A stretch of DNA of 43,807 nt from Sphingopyxis granuli NBRC 100800 (GTDB lineage: Bacteria > Pseudomonadota > Alphaproteobacteria > Sphingomonadales > Sphingomonadaceae): contig NZ_BCUA01000029.1 of NCBI RefSeq assembly GCF_001591045.1, positions 1 through 43,807 on the forward strand, in the 5' to 3' direction. Every line of letters begins with the position of its first letter. Positions within the stretch are counted from its first letter, which is position 1. Below are positions 26,803 to 34,308 of this stretch, piece by piece. The notes under the pieces were generated by a model, which was not told where the DNA came from, ran no database searches, and was given only the letters and a program-made list of their open reading frames with translations. A program made the translations under genes and the position numbers.

Positions 26803-28122
26803 ATGGAACAGATGACGGAAACTTCGCAGCCGGCCCCCCGACCGACGGAGGCATCGCCCGGGGTGCTGCGCCGCGCCTGCGGCTGGTGGTTCGGCGTTGC
26901 GCTGTGGAAGCGCATCCTCGCCGCACTCGTCCTCGGCGCGATCCTCGGGCTCGTCTGGGGTGAGGACGCGACCTCGATCGCGTGGATCGGCGAACTTTTC
27001 GTGCGGTTGATCCGCATGCTGGTCATTCCGCTCGTCTTCCTGACCATTGCTTCGGGCGTCGCCGCGCTCGCCGATCCCAAGCGCCTCGGCAGCATCGGGG
27101 TGAAAACGCTCGGCATGTATGTCTTCACCACCGCGCTTGCGGTGATGACCGGCCTCATCGTCGCGACGCTGATCGCGCCGGGGGCGGGGGCGAGTTTCGC
27201 CGGCGCGGTTCCGCGCGTCGTCGCCGAGCCGCAGGACACGGCGCGCATGTTCATGGAGATCGTGCCCGACAACCCGATCGGCGCGATGGCGAACGGCTCC
27301 ACGCTGTCGGTGATCTTCTTCGCCGTCCTCGTCGGTGCGGGGGTCATCGCCGCGGGCAAGGAGGCCGAACCGGTGCGCAACCTGCTCGCAGGCGGTGCGG
27401 AGGTGATGCTGCGCATCGTCGGCTTCGTCATGGAAACCGCGCCCTTCGGCGTTTTCGCGCTGATCGCGGTGGTGATGGGCACGACGGGCCCGGCGAGCTT
27501 CCTCGCGGTGCTCAAGCTCGGCCTCTGCGTCGTCGTGGGATCGGCGATCGTGACGCTGGTCATCCATGGCGGCATCGTCGTGCGGCTGCTCGCCTGGCTG
27601 CCGCCCCTACCTTTCTTTCGCGGCATCGCCGATGCGATCATGGTCGGCTTTTCGACCTCGTCGAGCAGCGCGACGCTGCCTGTCGCGATTCGCGTCGCCG
27701 AACGCAACCTGGGCGTATCGCCCCCGGTCGCCTCGACCGTGCTGCCGCTCGGCGCGACCATCGGCATGGACGGCGCCGCCATGTATGTCGCGATGCTGAC
27801 GCTTTTCGCCGCGCAGGCATTCGGCGTCGATCTGAGCCTCGCCGATTATCTCGTCATCGCCGGCACGACGACGATCGTCGCGATGGGGGTCGCGCCGGTG
27901 CCCTCGGGATCGCTTTTCGTGCTCGCGGCCGTGCTTCATGCGATCGGCATCACGCCGGAGCAGACCGCGATCGTCGTCGGCTTCGTCCTGCCCTTCGACC
28001 GCATCCTCGACATGATCCGCACCATCCCCAACGTCACCTCCGACCTGTCGATCGCCACCGCCGTCGCACGCTGGGAAAAGGAAATGGACGTGCGCGAATA
28101 TCTTTCCGCCGACGACGAATGA
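26803..28122 (+). CDS. Dicarboxylate/amino acid:cation symporter (DAACS family)
   Basis: A 439-residue inner-membrane secondary transporter of the glutamate/dicarboxylate SLC1-like family (DctA/GltP type), using Na+ or H+ to import acidic amino acids or C4-dicarboxylates. The family signature serine stretch FSTSSSSATLPVA marks re-entrant hairpin 1, followed by VLPLGATIGMDGAAMY and, near the C-terminus, the substrate/cation-site segment RTIPNVTSDLSIATAVARWE. About eight membrane spans are visible. The first ATG at 26803 sits directly on an AAAGG tract; ATG 26812 has better spacing and may be the true start. It would bring the acidic amino acids released by the adjacent gamma-glutamyltransferase to DadA. 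Substrate is inferred. Confidence 0.92.
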   Translation: MEQMTETSQPAPRPTEASPGVLRRACGWWFGVALWKRILAALVLGAILGLVWGEDATSIAWIGELFVRLIRMLVIPLVFLTIASGVAALADPKRLGSIGVKTLGMYVFTTALAVMTGLIVATLIAPGAGASFAGAVPRVVAEPQDTARMFMEIVPDNPIGAMANGSTLSVIFFAVLVGAGVIAAGKEAEPVRNLLAGGAEVMLRIVGFVMETAPFGVFALIAVVMGTTGPASFLAVLKLGLCVVVGSAIVTLVIHGGIVVRLLAWLPPLPFFRGIADAIMVGFSTSSSSATLPVAIRVAERNLGVSPPVASTVLPLGATIGMDGAAMYVAMLTLFAAQAFGVDLSLADYLVIAGTTTIVAMGVAPVPSGSLFVLAAVLHAIGITPEQTAIVVGFVLPFDRILDMIRTIPNVTSDLSIATAVARWEKEMDVREYLSADDE

Positions 28123-28130
28123 GGCCGATC

Positions 28131-29876
28131 ATGCCCTTTCGCCGCCCGATCGGCACCGTTTTCGGCACCATGATCCGCGGCTCGATCCTCGCCGCCGCGG
28201 CGCTGCTCGCGGCCTGTGCGCCCGCGTCGCCGCCGCCGCAATCGGCGGCATCGCCCGCGGGCGAGCAGGCGGCGCGGCAGGCGTTCGTGGCGGCCGCCCA
28301 CCCGCTCGCGGTCGAGGCCGGCCTCGACGTGCTGCGGCGCGGCGGCAATGCGGTCGACGCGGCCGTTGCCGTCCAGGCGATGCTCGGGCTCGTCGAACCG
28401 CAAAGCTCGGGTCTCGGCGGCGGCGCCTTCATGGTCCATTACGACGCGGCAACGAGGGCGGTCACCGTCTATGACGGGCGCGAGGTCGCGCCCGCCGGTG
28501 CCACGCCCGACATGTTCCTGGACGATGGCGGCAAGCCGCTTCCGTTCCAGACCGCCGTGCTCAGCGGCCGCGCCACCGGCGTTCCCGGCGCGGTCGCGAT
28601 GCTCGCGATGGCGCAGAAGGCGCGCGGAAAGCTGGGCTGGTCCGATCTGTTCGGCGGGACAGAGCGGGTCGCGCGCGAAGGCTTCACGGTGACGAAGCGG
28701 CTCGAACGCTTCGTCCACGGCCCCTATCCGCAGGCGGACGCTCCCGACGTCCTGCGCTATTTCAGCGACGGGCACGGCGGCAAGGTCCGCGCCGGCGACA
28801 CGCTGAAGAATCCTACCTATGCGGCGTTCGTCCACCGTCTGGCGGTGGAAGGTCCGAATGCCCTCTATCGCGGCGAGACCGCGCGGCGCATCGTCGCGCG
28901 GCTGCACGAGGGCACGCTCGCCGGCAGCATGACCGAGGCCGACCTCGCCGCCTACAGGCCCGTCGTGCGGCAGGCGCTGTGCGGCAACTACCGCGTCTAT
29001 CTCCTCTGCGTGCCGCCGCCGCCCTCGAGCGGGGTGGGCCTGCTCCAGCTGATGGCGATGGTCGAGCGCACCGACATCGCCGCGCGCGGCCCCGGCGACC
29101 CGGTGGCGTGGGTGAAATATGCCGAGGCGAGCCGGCTGATGTATGCCGATCGCGACGCCTATGTCGGCGACGTTGCGAACGTGCCTGTCCGGGGGCTGCT
29201 CGATCCCGCCTATGTCGCGGCGCGCGCGGCGCTGATCGGCGACCGCGCCGGCCCGGCGCCGGAGGCGGGGCATCCGCCGGGCGCGCCGGCGATGCGCATC
29301 GATGCGACGGCCGAGGTTCCGGGCACCTCGCATTTCGTGATCGTCGACGGCGACGGCAATGCGGTGTCGATGACGACGACGGTCGAAAGCTTCTTCGGCT
29401 CGGGCCGCATGGTCGACGGCTTCTTCCTCAACAACCAGATGACCGATTTCTCGTTCGTGCCCAGCGGCCCCAATGCCATCGCGCCGGGCAAGCGGCCGCG
29501 TTCGTCGATGACCCCGACGATCATCCTCGACCGCGACCGCCGCCTTGCTGGTGCGATCGGTTCGCCGGGCGGCAATGCGATCCTCGCCTATGTGTCGAAG
29601 GCGCTGATCGGCGCGATCGACTGGCATCTGCCGCTCGACCAGGCGTTCGCGCTGCCCAATCTCGTCGCGCGCGGGCCCGGTTTTGCCGGAGAGGAAAGCC
29701 GTTTCGCGCCCGCGCTGCGCGCGGCGATGGCGGCGCGCGGCGTCGCGGTGCGCGCCGGGTCGGGCGAGGATTCGGGGCTGCACGGCGTCCTGATCCGCGA
29801 CGGCCGTTTCGAGGGCGCGGCCGATCACCGCCGGGACGGCGTCGCGCGCACGATCGACCTCCCGCTTCATCATTGA
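28131..29876 (+). CDS. ggt: Gamma-glutamyltransferase, lipoprotein form without lid loop
   Basis: A 581-residue N-terminal-nucleophile hydrolase precursor. A lipobox LLAAC (Cys29) predicts a membrane-anchored lipoprotein, unlike the soluble periplasmic E. coli enzyme. Self-cleavage should occur before Thr399 in PGTSHFVIVDGDGNAVSMTT. Substrate residues are in place: YDGREVAP (Arg117), NNQMTDFS (Asp439), GKRPRSSMTPTI (Ser458-459) and GSPGG. Between DFS and GKRP only about ten residues are present, so the lid loop that covers the E. coli active site is missing, as in Bacillus-type enzymes able to attack poly-gamma-glutamate. The start at 28131 has GAGG six bases upstream; ATG 28119 overlaps the symporter stop (ATGA) and is an alternative. 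Likely releases glutamate from gamma-glutamyl compounds. Confidence 0.9.
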   Translation: MPFRRPIGTVFGTMIRGSILAAAALLAACAPASPPPQSAASPAGEQAARQAFVAAAHPLAVEAGLDVLRRGGNAVDAAVAVQAMLGLVEPQSSGLGGGAFMVHYDAATRAVTVYDGREVAPAGATPDMFLDDGGKPLPFQTAVLSGRATGVPGAVAMLAMAQKARGKLGWSDLFGGTERVAREGFTVTKRLERFVHGPYPQADAPDVLRYFSDGHGGKVRAGDTLKNPTYAAFVHRLAVEGPNALYRGETARRIVARLHEGTLAGSMTEADLAAYRPVVRQALCGNYRVYLLCVPPPPSSGVGLLQLMAMVERTDIAARGPGDPVAWVKYAEASRLMYADRDAYVGDVANVPVRGLLDPAYVAARAALIGDRAGPAPEAGHPPGAPAMRIDATAEVPGTSHFVIVDGDGNAVSMTTTVESFFGSGRMVDGFFLNNQMTDFSFVPSGPNAIAPGKRPRSSMTPTIILDRDRRLAGAIGSPGGNAILAYVSKALIGAIDWHLPLDQAFALPNLVARGPGFAGEESRFAPALRAAMAARGVAVRAGSGEDSGLHGVLIRDGRFEGAADHRRDGVARTIDLPLHH

Positions 29877-29897
29877 TCCCCTGCGAAAGGAAGACAT

Positions 29898-31901
29898 ATG
29901 CGGTTTCTGGCATCGGCGGCCCTCGCCCTGATCGCGGCGTTCGGCGCAAGCCATTGCACGGCGTCCGTCGCCGCACCGGCGGCGGCGACCGCCGCGCCCG
30001 TCGCGCAGACGGTCAAGGGACAGGTACGGATCGTCGGCGGCGCCGGCGAACTGGCGGCGCTCGACGTCCGCATCAACGGCGATCCTGTCGGCGTCGCGCC
30101 GGACGGCAGCCTGTCGGGCCGGATCGGTGAAGCCGATCTCTACCGGCTGACCGTGAAGGGCCCCGCCATCTTCGATGCCGTCTCCACCTTCGCGGCGAGC
30201 GAGGTCGCCGCGGGCGATGGCAACATCGTCCTGCCGGCGGTCGAGGCGGTGGCCCGCGCGCCGGGGCGTATCGAGATGTTCTTCGGCGGCGACGTGATGA
30301 TGGGGCGCCGCTTCGAGGAGCCGCTGGACGGCGAGCCGACGGTGATCCGCGAGGCGAGCCGCGCCGCCGACATGGCGCGGCTGCTCGATCCGATGAAGCC
30401 CTATTTCACCGGCGCCGATCTGGCTTCGGTCAATCTCGAAACCGTGCTGGCGACGCGCGACCTCGGCAATTCGCCGGGCAAGTCGGTCGTCTTCTACACG
30501 CACAGCGACGCCGCGCGGGCGCTGGTCGATGCGGGTATCGACTATGTCACGCTCGGCAACAATCATGTCTATGACTATGTCGAACCCGGCCTCACCTCGA
30601 CGCTTGCCGCGCTCGATGCGGTGCGGATGCCCTGGTCGGGCGCCGGCCGCGACGAGACGGAGGCGCTGAAGGCCGCGCGCCTCTCGGTCGGCGGGCGCGC
30701 CTGGTCGATGCTCGGCTTCGTCGGCTGGAAAGGCAATGTCGAGCCCAATCAGGTCGCCGAAAGCGGCAAGGGCGGTGCCGCGCTGGGCAGCGACGCGAAC
30801 ATCGAGGCGGCGGTGCGCGGAGAGGTCGCCGCGGGACGCACGCCGATCGTCCAATATCACGGCAGCACCGAATATAGCGCCCGTCCGACCGCGATCAGCG
30901 AGCGGCGGATGAAGCTGGCGATCGATTCGGGCGCCGCGCTCGTCGTCTCGCATCATCCGCACGTCGCGCATGGTCTTGAACTCTACAAGGGGCGCCTGAT
31001 CGCCTATTCGCTCGGCAATTTCCTCTTCGACCAGAGTTTCCCCGAGACGCATGCCAGCTTCGCGCTCCGCGTCTGGATGGACGGCGACCGGCTGTTCCGC
31101 GCCGAAATGGTCCCGATCCAGATCCTCGACTATCGCCCGGTCCCGGCGGTCGGCGGGATGCGTCAGGCGGTGCTCGGCCGGATCATCGACCTGTCGGCCG
31201 AACGCGGGACGCGGATCGGGATCGTCGGGGGGCACGGCGTCATCCAGCCTTCGGCGCCGCTCGCGCCGCCGCAGCGCTGCGCCGCCGATGCCGGCAGCGG
31301 CCTCAACGTCTTTCGCTACGACCTTTACCGGCCCGAAGCGGCCTGTCGCGGCGATGCGATCGCGGCCGGCCACGACCTGCTGGCGCGCGGCGATTTCGAG
31401 GCGGTGCGCTTCGGGGACGCCCGCGATCGGAGCTGGAGCGTCGAGGGCGGGGCGATCGATTTCGATCGCGATGCCCATGCGGGCCGGGCCGCGCTCGCCG
31501 TGTCGGTTCCCGGTGCGGGCGCCGCGACGGTCGGACCCAAGATCTTCTTTCGGCCCGTCGCCGAGCGCCGGCTGACCTTCACCGGCTGGGTCAAGCTCGA
31601 CGCGCCGGCGACGCTCGAACTGCTGATCCAGGAACAGCGCAAGGGCAGCGGGCGCACCAGCGCGCTGGCCAATGCGCCGCGGCAGTCCGCCGGAACGCAG
31701 CGGATCGCGGCCGGCGGCTGGCAGCCGTTCCGCTTCGAGTTCGATCGCGGCGCGGATACGCCCGCGCAGCCGCTGCGGCCGCTGCTGCGCATAGAGGGGA
31801 CGTCGCGGGCGCTGCTCGACGATCTGGCGCTGATCGCCTGGGGCGGCGATGCGCCGGGGCAATCCTATGGCTCGCGCGGCAACGCGGCCGCGGTCGAATA
31901 G
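29898..31901 (+). CDS. CapA/PGA_cap family protein with extra C-terminal domain
   Basis: A 667-residue exported protein with a signal peptide (about 1-24). Residues 41-115 look like a small beta-rich module. The PGA_cap metallophosphoesterase-like domain (about 124-400) has GGDVMMGR (130-137), NLETVL (179-184), LGNNHVYDY (219-227), QYHGSTEY (319-326), SHHPHVAHG (351-359) and YSLGNFLFDQ (370-379), so the presumed metal ligands are intact. The last 180 or so residues form a predicted beta-sandwich with SWSVEGGAIDFD and LTFTGWVKLDAP, resembling carbohydrate-binding modules. CapA/PgsA proteins are known from poly-gamma-glutamate capsules, but no capB/capC partner is present and the neighbours are degradative. 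Activity unknown; hydrolysis or binding of the polymer is a guess. Confidence 0.85.
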   Translation: MRFLASAALALIAAFGASHCTASVAAPAAATAAPVAQTVKGQVRIVGGAGELAALDVRINGDPVGVAPDGSLSGRIGEADLYRLTVKGPAIFDAVSTFAASEVAAGDGNIVLPAVEAVARAPGRIEMFFGGDVMMGRRFEEPLDGEPTVIREASRAADMARLLDPMKPYFTGADLASVNLETVLATRDLGNSPGKSVVFYTHSDAARALVDAGIDYVTLGNNHVYDYVEPGLTSTLAALDAVRMPWSGAGRDETEALKAARLSVGGRAWSMLGFVGWKGNVEPNQVAESGKGGAALGSDANIEAAVRGEVAAGRTPIVQYHGSTEYSARPTAISERRMKLAIDSGAALVVSHHPHVAHGLELYKGRLIAYSLGNFLFDQSFPETHASFALRVWMDGDRLFRAEMVPIQILDYRPVPAVGGMRQAVLGRIIDLSAERGTRIGIVGGHGVIQPSAPLAPPQRCAADAGSGLNVFRYDLYRPEAACRGDAIAAGHDLLARGDFEAVRFGDARDRSWSVEGGAIDFDRDAHAGRAALAVSVPGAGAATVGPKIFFRPVAERRLTFTGWVKLDAPATLELLIQEQRKGSGRTSALANAPRQSAGTQRIAAGGWQPFRFEFDRGADTPAQPLRPLLRIEGTSRALLDDLALIAWGGDAPGQSYGSRGNAAAVE

Positions 31902-31923
31902 AAAATCGAGGGGGAGAAGAATC

Positions 31924-32850
31924 ATGGATATTCGCACGGTAATCCGCTTCGCCTGTCGGCCGGTGATGATGGCGGCGCTCGTCGCGGCCAGCGGTCCGCT
32001 GCTCGCCCCGTCGGCCGCCCATGCCGCCGAAGCGGCTGCCGTCGAGGGCGTGACCGCCGCGGCCTGGGCGGTCGCCGATGCCGAAACGGGCGAGGTGCTG
32101 GCGTCGCATGAGTTGGAGCGGCCCTCGAACATCGCGAGCGTCACCAAGCTGATGACGCTGCTCGTCGTCACCGAAATGGCCGCCGCGCGGCCCGCCATCC
32201 TCGACGAGGAACTGAGCTTTGCCGAACGCGCGGTGGCGATCGGCGGGACCAAGACCGGGCTTGCCGCCGGGGAACGGATCAGCGTGCGTGAGGCGCTTTA
32301 CGGCCTGATGTTGCCGTCGGGGAACGACGCCGGATATATGCTGGCGATTCATTTCGGTGCGCCGATGGTGGCGGCGGGAGTGGATGCGACTCCCGCCTTG
32401 GCCTACAAGGCCTTCGTCGCGGCGATGAATCGGAGGGCACGGGCGCTCGGCATGACCCAGACGCGCTACAGTTCGGCCTTCGGCGATGCGCTCGATCCCG
32501 ATCGCCGGACGAGCAGCGCGCGCGACCAGTTGATCCTCGCCCGGGCCGCGATGGCGAATCCGCTGGTGCGCCAGGTCGTCGGCACGCGCGAGCATGAAAC
32601 CATGGCGCGGACCGCGTCGGGTGCCGAACGCCGCGTCGCTTGGCACAACACCAACGAACTGCTCGGCCGTCCGGGCGTCGCCGGGATCAAGACCGGCTCC
32701 AATCGCAGCGCCCACTCCTGTCTGCTGACCGAGGTCAGTATCGACGGGCGCCGCTACCACGTCGCGGTGCTGGGCAGCCGGACCAGTGCCGACCGCTATA
32801 ACGACACGCTGAAAGTGCTGAAATCCGTGACCGGCCGCACGGTGAAATGA
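31924..32850 (+). CDS. D-alanyl-D-alanine carboxypeptidase family S11, catalytically intact
   Basis: A 308-residue exported serine peptidase of family S11 (PBP5/6/7-like). The signal peptide ends near SAAHAA. The three penicilloyl-serine-transferase motifs are intact: S72-V-T-K75 in ASVTKLMT, S132-G-N134 in PSGNDAGY, and K256-T-G258 in AGIKTGSN. It lacks the C-terminal amphipathic anchor domain of PBP5, so it resembles the shorter PBP7 type, which can act as a D,D-endopeptidase. The start follows a strong GGGGGAGAAG site. It closes the accessory block and is paralogous to the motif-less protein at 15445-16341. It could trim peptidoglycan peptides, supplying D-alanine or peptides to the cluster. 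Confidence 0.92.
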   Translation: MDIRTVIRFACRPVMMAALVAASGPLLAPSAAHAAEAAAVEGVTAAAWAVADAETGEVLASHELERPSNIASVTKLMTLLVVTEMAAARPAILDEELSFAERAVAIGGTKTGLAAGERISVREALYGLMLPSGNDAGYMLAIHFGAPMVAAGVDATPALAYKAFVAAMNRRARALGMTQTRYSSAFGDALDPDRRTSSARDQLILARAAMANPLVRQVVGTREHETMARTASGAERRVAWHNTNELLGRPGVAGIKTGSNRSAHSCLLTEVSIDGRRYHVAVLGSRTSADRYNDTLKVLKSVTGRTVK

Positions 32851-32932
32851 GCGCGTCGTCCGACGCCTGCCCGATCTGAGGAGACGGGCTTAGGCCTCCT
32901 GTCGGCGGAGAGCATAATCTTGAAACAGGCAC

Positions 32933-32956
32933 GGTCCCCGGCGAAAGTCGGGGACC
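32933..32956. terminator. Hairpin between convergent S11 and nepR genes
   Basis: GGTCCCCG (32933-32940) and CGGGGACC (32949-32956) form a perfect 8-bp stem with an 8-nt loop. It lies about 80 bp after the S11 stop and about 45 bp after the nepR stop on the other strand. Short A/T-rich flanks but no real T-run are present. A shared bidirectional terminator is plausible. The remainder of the gap 32851-33001 shows no gene. Confidence 0.45.
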
Positions 32957-33001
32957 AAATGCTATAAGCTGGTCAAAAGGGGAAATGCGGCGCGGCCGCT
33001 G

Positions 33002-33172
33002 TCAGTCGAGCTTGTCGAGCAGGTCCATCATCGATTGCGGAATCGTTTCGTCGACCGCGGACTCATAAGCCCGGCGCAGGGCGATGTTCACGTCCTGCGC
33101 TTTCCTGGGGATTTTCCTTCCGGTGTCTTTCCCGGCCGTTTTCTTGGGCGCTACGCCGGGTTCAGACGACAT
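33002..33172 (-). CDS. nepR: Anti-sigma factor NepR
   Basis: A 56-residue protein beginning MSSEPGVAPKK on the minus strand. The C-terminal half, DVNIALRRAYESAVDETIPQ followed by SMMDLLDKLD, matches the NepR signature (a LRxxYxxxVxExIPxxxxDLLxKLD pattern). NepR sequesters the EcfG sigma factor and is itself captured by phosphorylated PhyR, turning on the alphaproteobacterial general stress response. The N-terminal half is basic and probably disordered. It is divergent from phyR with 195 bp between. The ecfG gene that commonly follows nepR is absent: downstream on this strand lies only the convergent S11 gene. Confidence 0.9.
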   Translation of the reverse strand: MSSEPGVAPKKTAGKDTGRKIPRKAQDVNIALRRAYESAVDETIPQSMMDLLDKLD

Positions 33173-33251
33173 TGTCGATGCATCCGCTGGACATGGGGCC
33201 TTTTGCTAACCGCGCGTTCATCAAACTGCAATGGCGCGTTTTCCTTCCCTT

Positions 33252-33279
33252 GGAAACCAAATTAGGGCTAAATCGTTCC
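33252..33279. promoter_or_regulatory. Divergent EcfG-type promoter between nepR and phyR
   Basis: On the plus strand GGAAA (33252-33256), N17, CGTT (33274-33277) is close to the GGAAC-N16/17-CGTT consensus of EcfG sigma factors and points to phyR, 91 bases downstream. On the minus strand GGAAC (33279-33275), N16, GGTT (33258-33255) points to nepR. The two elements share the same bases because the site is nearly symmetrical. This would put both regulators under positive feedback of the stress sigma factor. Matched by eye only. Confidence 0.55.
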
Positions 33280-33367
33280 CATGTGGTGAAATAATTCGGC
33301 GGACGGCGTCATTTTGCGCTGTTCGCCCGCTTTTCTGCGGGTTTCAGCCCGCTACAGGAGATACTCT

Positions 33368-34162
33368 ATGTCGCTGGGCCAGGCTATCGCACCGCATCTT
33401 CCCTATCTGAGACGTTATGGCCGGGCGATTTCGGGAAGCCAGCAGGCCGGCGACGCGCTGGTCGCGGGGCTGCTCGAATCGCTCGTCGCGCATCCCGATG
33501 CGGTCGATCCCGCGGGCGAGCTGCGAATCCAGCTCTATCGCATGGTCCATGACAATTTCGGGCTCGCCGCCGAACAGGCGGCCGCACCCGACCCCGACGC
33601 TGCGTCCGATCTGGCAATCGCCGACGCGCGCCTCAGCCGGATTCCCTCGCTCGCGCGGCAGGCGCTGCTGCTCACCGCGGTCGAGGGTTTCAGCACCGCC
33701 GAAACCGGCCGGATCATCGGCCGCGATACCGCCGCGGTCGAGGCGCTGATCGCCGACGCGATGGAAGAGATCGACCGCCAGACCCGCGCGCGCATCCTGA
33801 TCATCGAGGACGAGCCGATCATCGCGATGGATATCGAGATGATCGTGCGCGACCTGGGACACGAAGTCGTCGCGGTCGCGACCACCCATGCCGAGGCGGT
33901 CGCCGAGGCGCAGGAGCACCGCCCCGGTCTCGTGCTCGCCGACATCCAACTCGCCGACAACAGTTCGGGGATCGAAGCGGTGCAGGAAATCCTCACCGGG
34001 ATGAACGTGCCGGTCATCTTCATCACCGCCTTTCCCGAACGGCTGCTGACCGGCGACAGGCCCGAGCCCGCCTTCCTGCTCACCAAGCCCTATCAGCCCG
34101 CGACGCTGCGCGCCGCCATCTCGCAGGTGCTGTTCTTCGACGAAAGCACGGTTCCGGCCTGA
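33368..34162 (+). CDS. phyR: General stress response regulator PhyR
   Basis: A 264-residue PhyR: an N-terminal ECF-sigma-like domain (about 1-135) fused to a C-terminal receiver (about 141-258). Phosphorylation exposes the sigma-like domain, which binds NepR and frees EcfG. The sigma-like part includes SLARQALLLTAVEGFSTAET (region-4-like). The receiver starts RILIIEDEPIIAMDIEMI; the phospho-acceptor is Asp192 in LADIQLAD, and LLTKPY holds the conserved lysine. The start at 33368 follows CAGGAGATA. The stress histidine kinase that would phosphorylate it is not in the window. The divergent nepR makes the assignment firm. Confidence 0.95.
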   Translation: MSLGQAIAPHLPYLRRYGRAISGSQQAGDALVAGLLESLVAHPDAVDPAGELRIQLYRMVHDNFGLAAEQAAAPDPDAASDLAIADARLSRIPSLARQALLLTAVEGFSTAETGRIIGRDTAAVEALIADAMEEIDRQTRARILIIEDEPIIAMDIEMIVRDLGHEVVAVATTHAEAVAEAQEHRPGLVLADIQLADNSSGIEAVQEILTGMNVPVIFITAFPERLLTGDRPEPAFLLTKPYQPATLRAAISQVLFFDESTVPA

Positions 34163-34308
34163 CGCCATCTCGAGGGGGAAGGGAGGTCGGGTCTCTCCCG
34201 ATCCTGTCATTCCTGCGTTCGCGGAAATGCCAAAGGCTGAGGAATCGCTCGCGGCCGGGATTCCGTGCGTCTTGTAAAGGATCGCGGCGCGGGTGATAGC
34301 GGCGGACG

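Noticed and set aside
26803..31901. Poly-gamma-glutamate capsule synthesis operon
   Set aside because: Only CapA-like and GGT-like genes are present; the essential CapB ligase and CapC membrane protein are missing, and neighbours are catabolic.
27936..32252. Very long open frame (over 1400 codons) on the minus strand
   Set aside because: It is antisense to the symporter, GGT, CapA and S11 genes, all of which carry clear family motifs. The antisense translation is rich in Arg, Ala, Asp and His without domain signals, as expected from GC-rich codon shadows.
12305..32850. Microcystin-degradation (mlr) cluster, considered because of D-amino acid chemistry in a sphingomonad
   Set aside because: No MlrA-like CAAX-type membrane protease, MlrC or MlrD-like MFS transporter is present.
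33035..33265. 76-codon plus-strand open frame in the nepR-phyR interval
   Set aside because: Antisense to nepR, whose signature is clear, and without a ribosome site.
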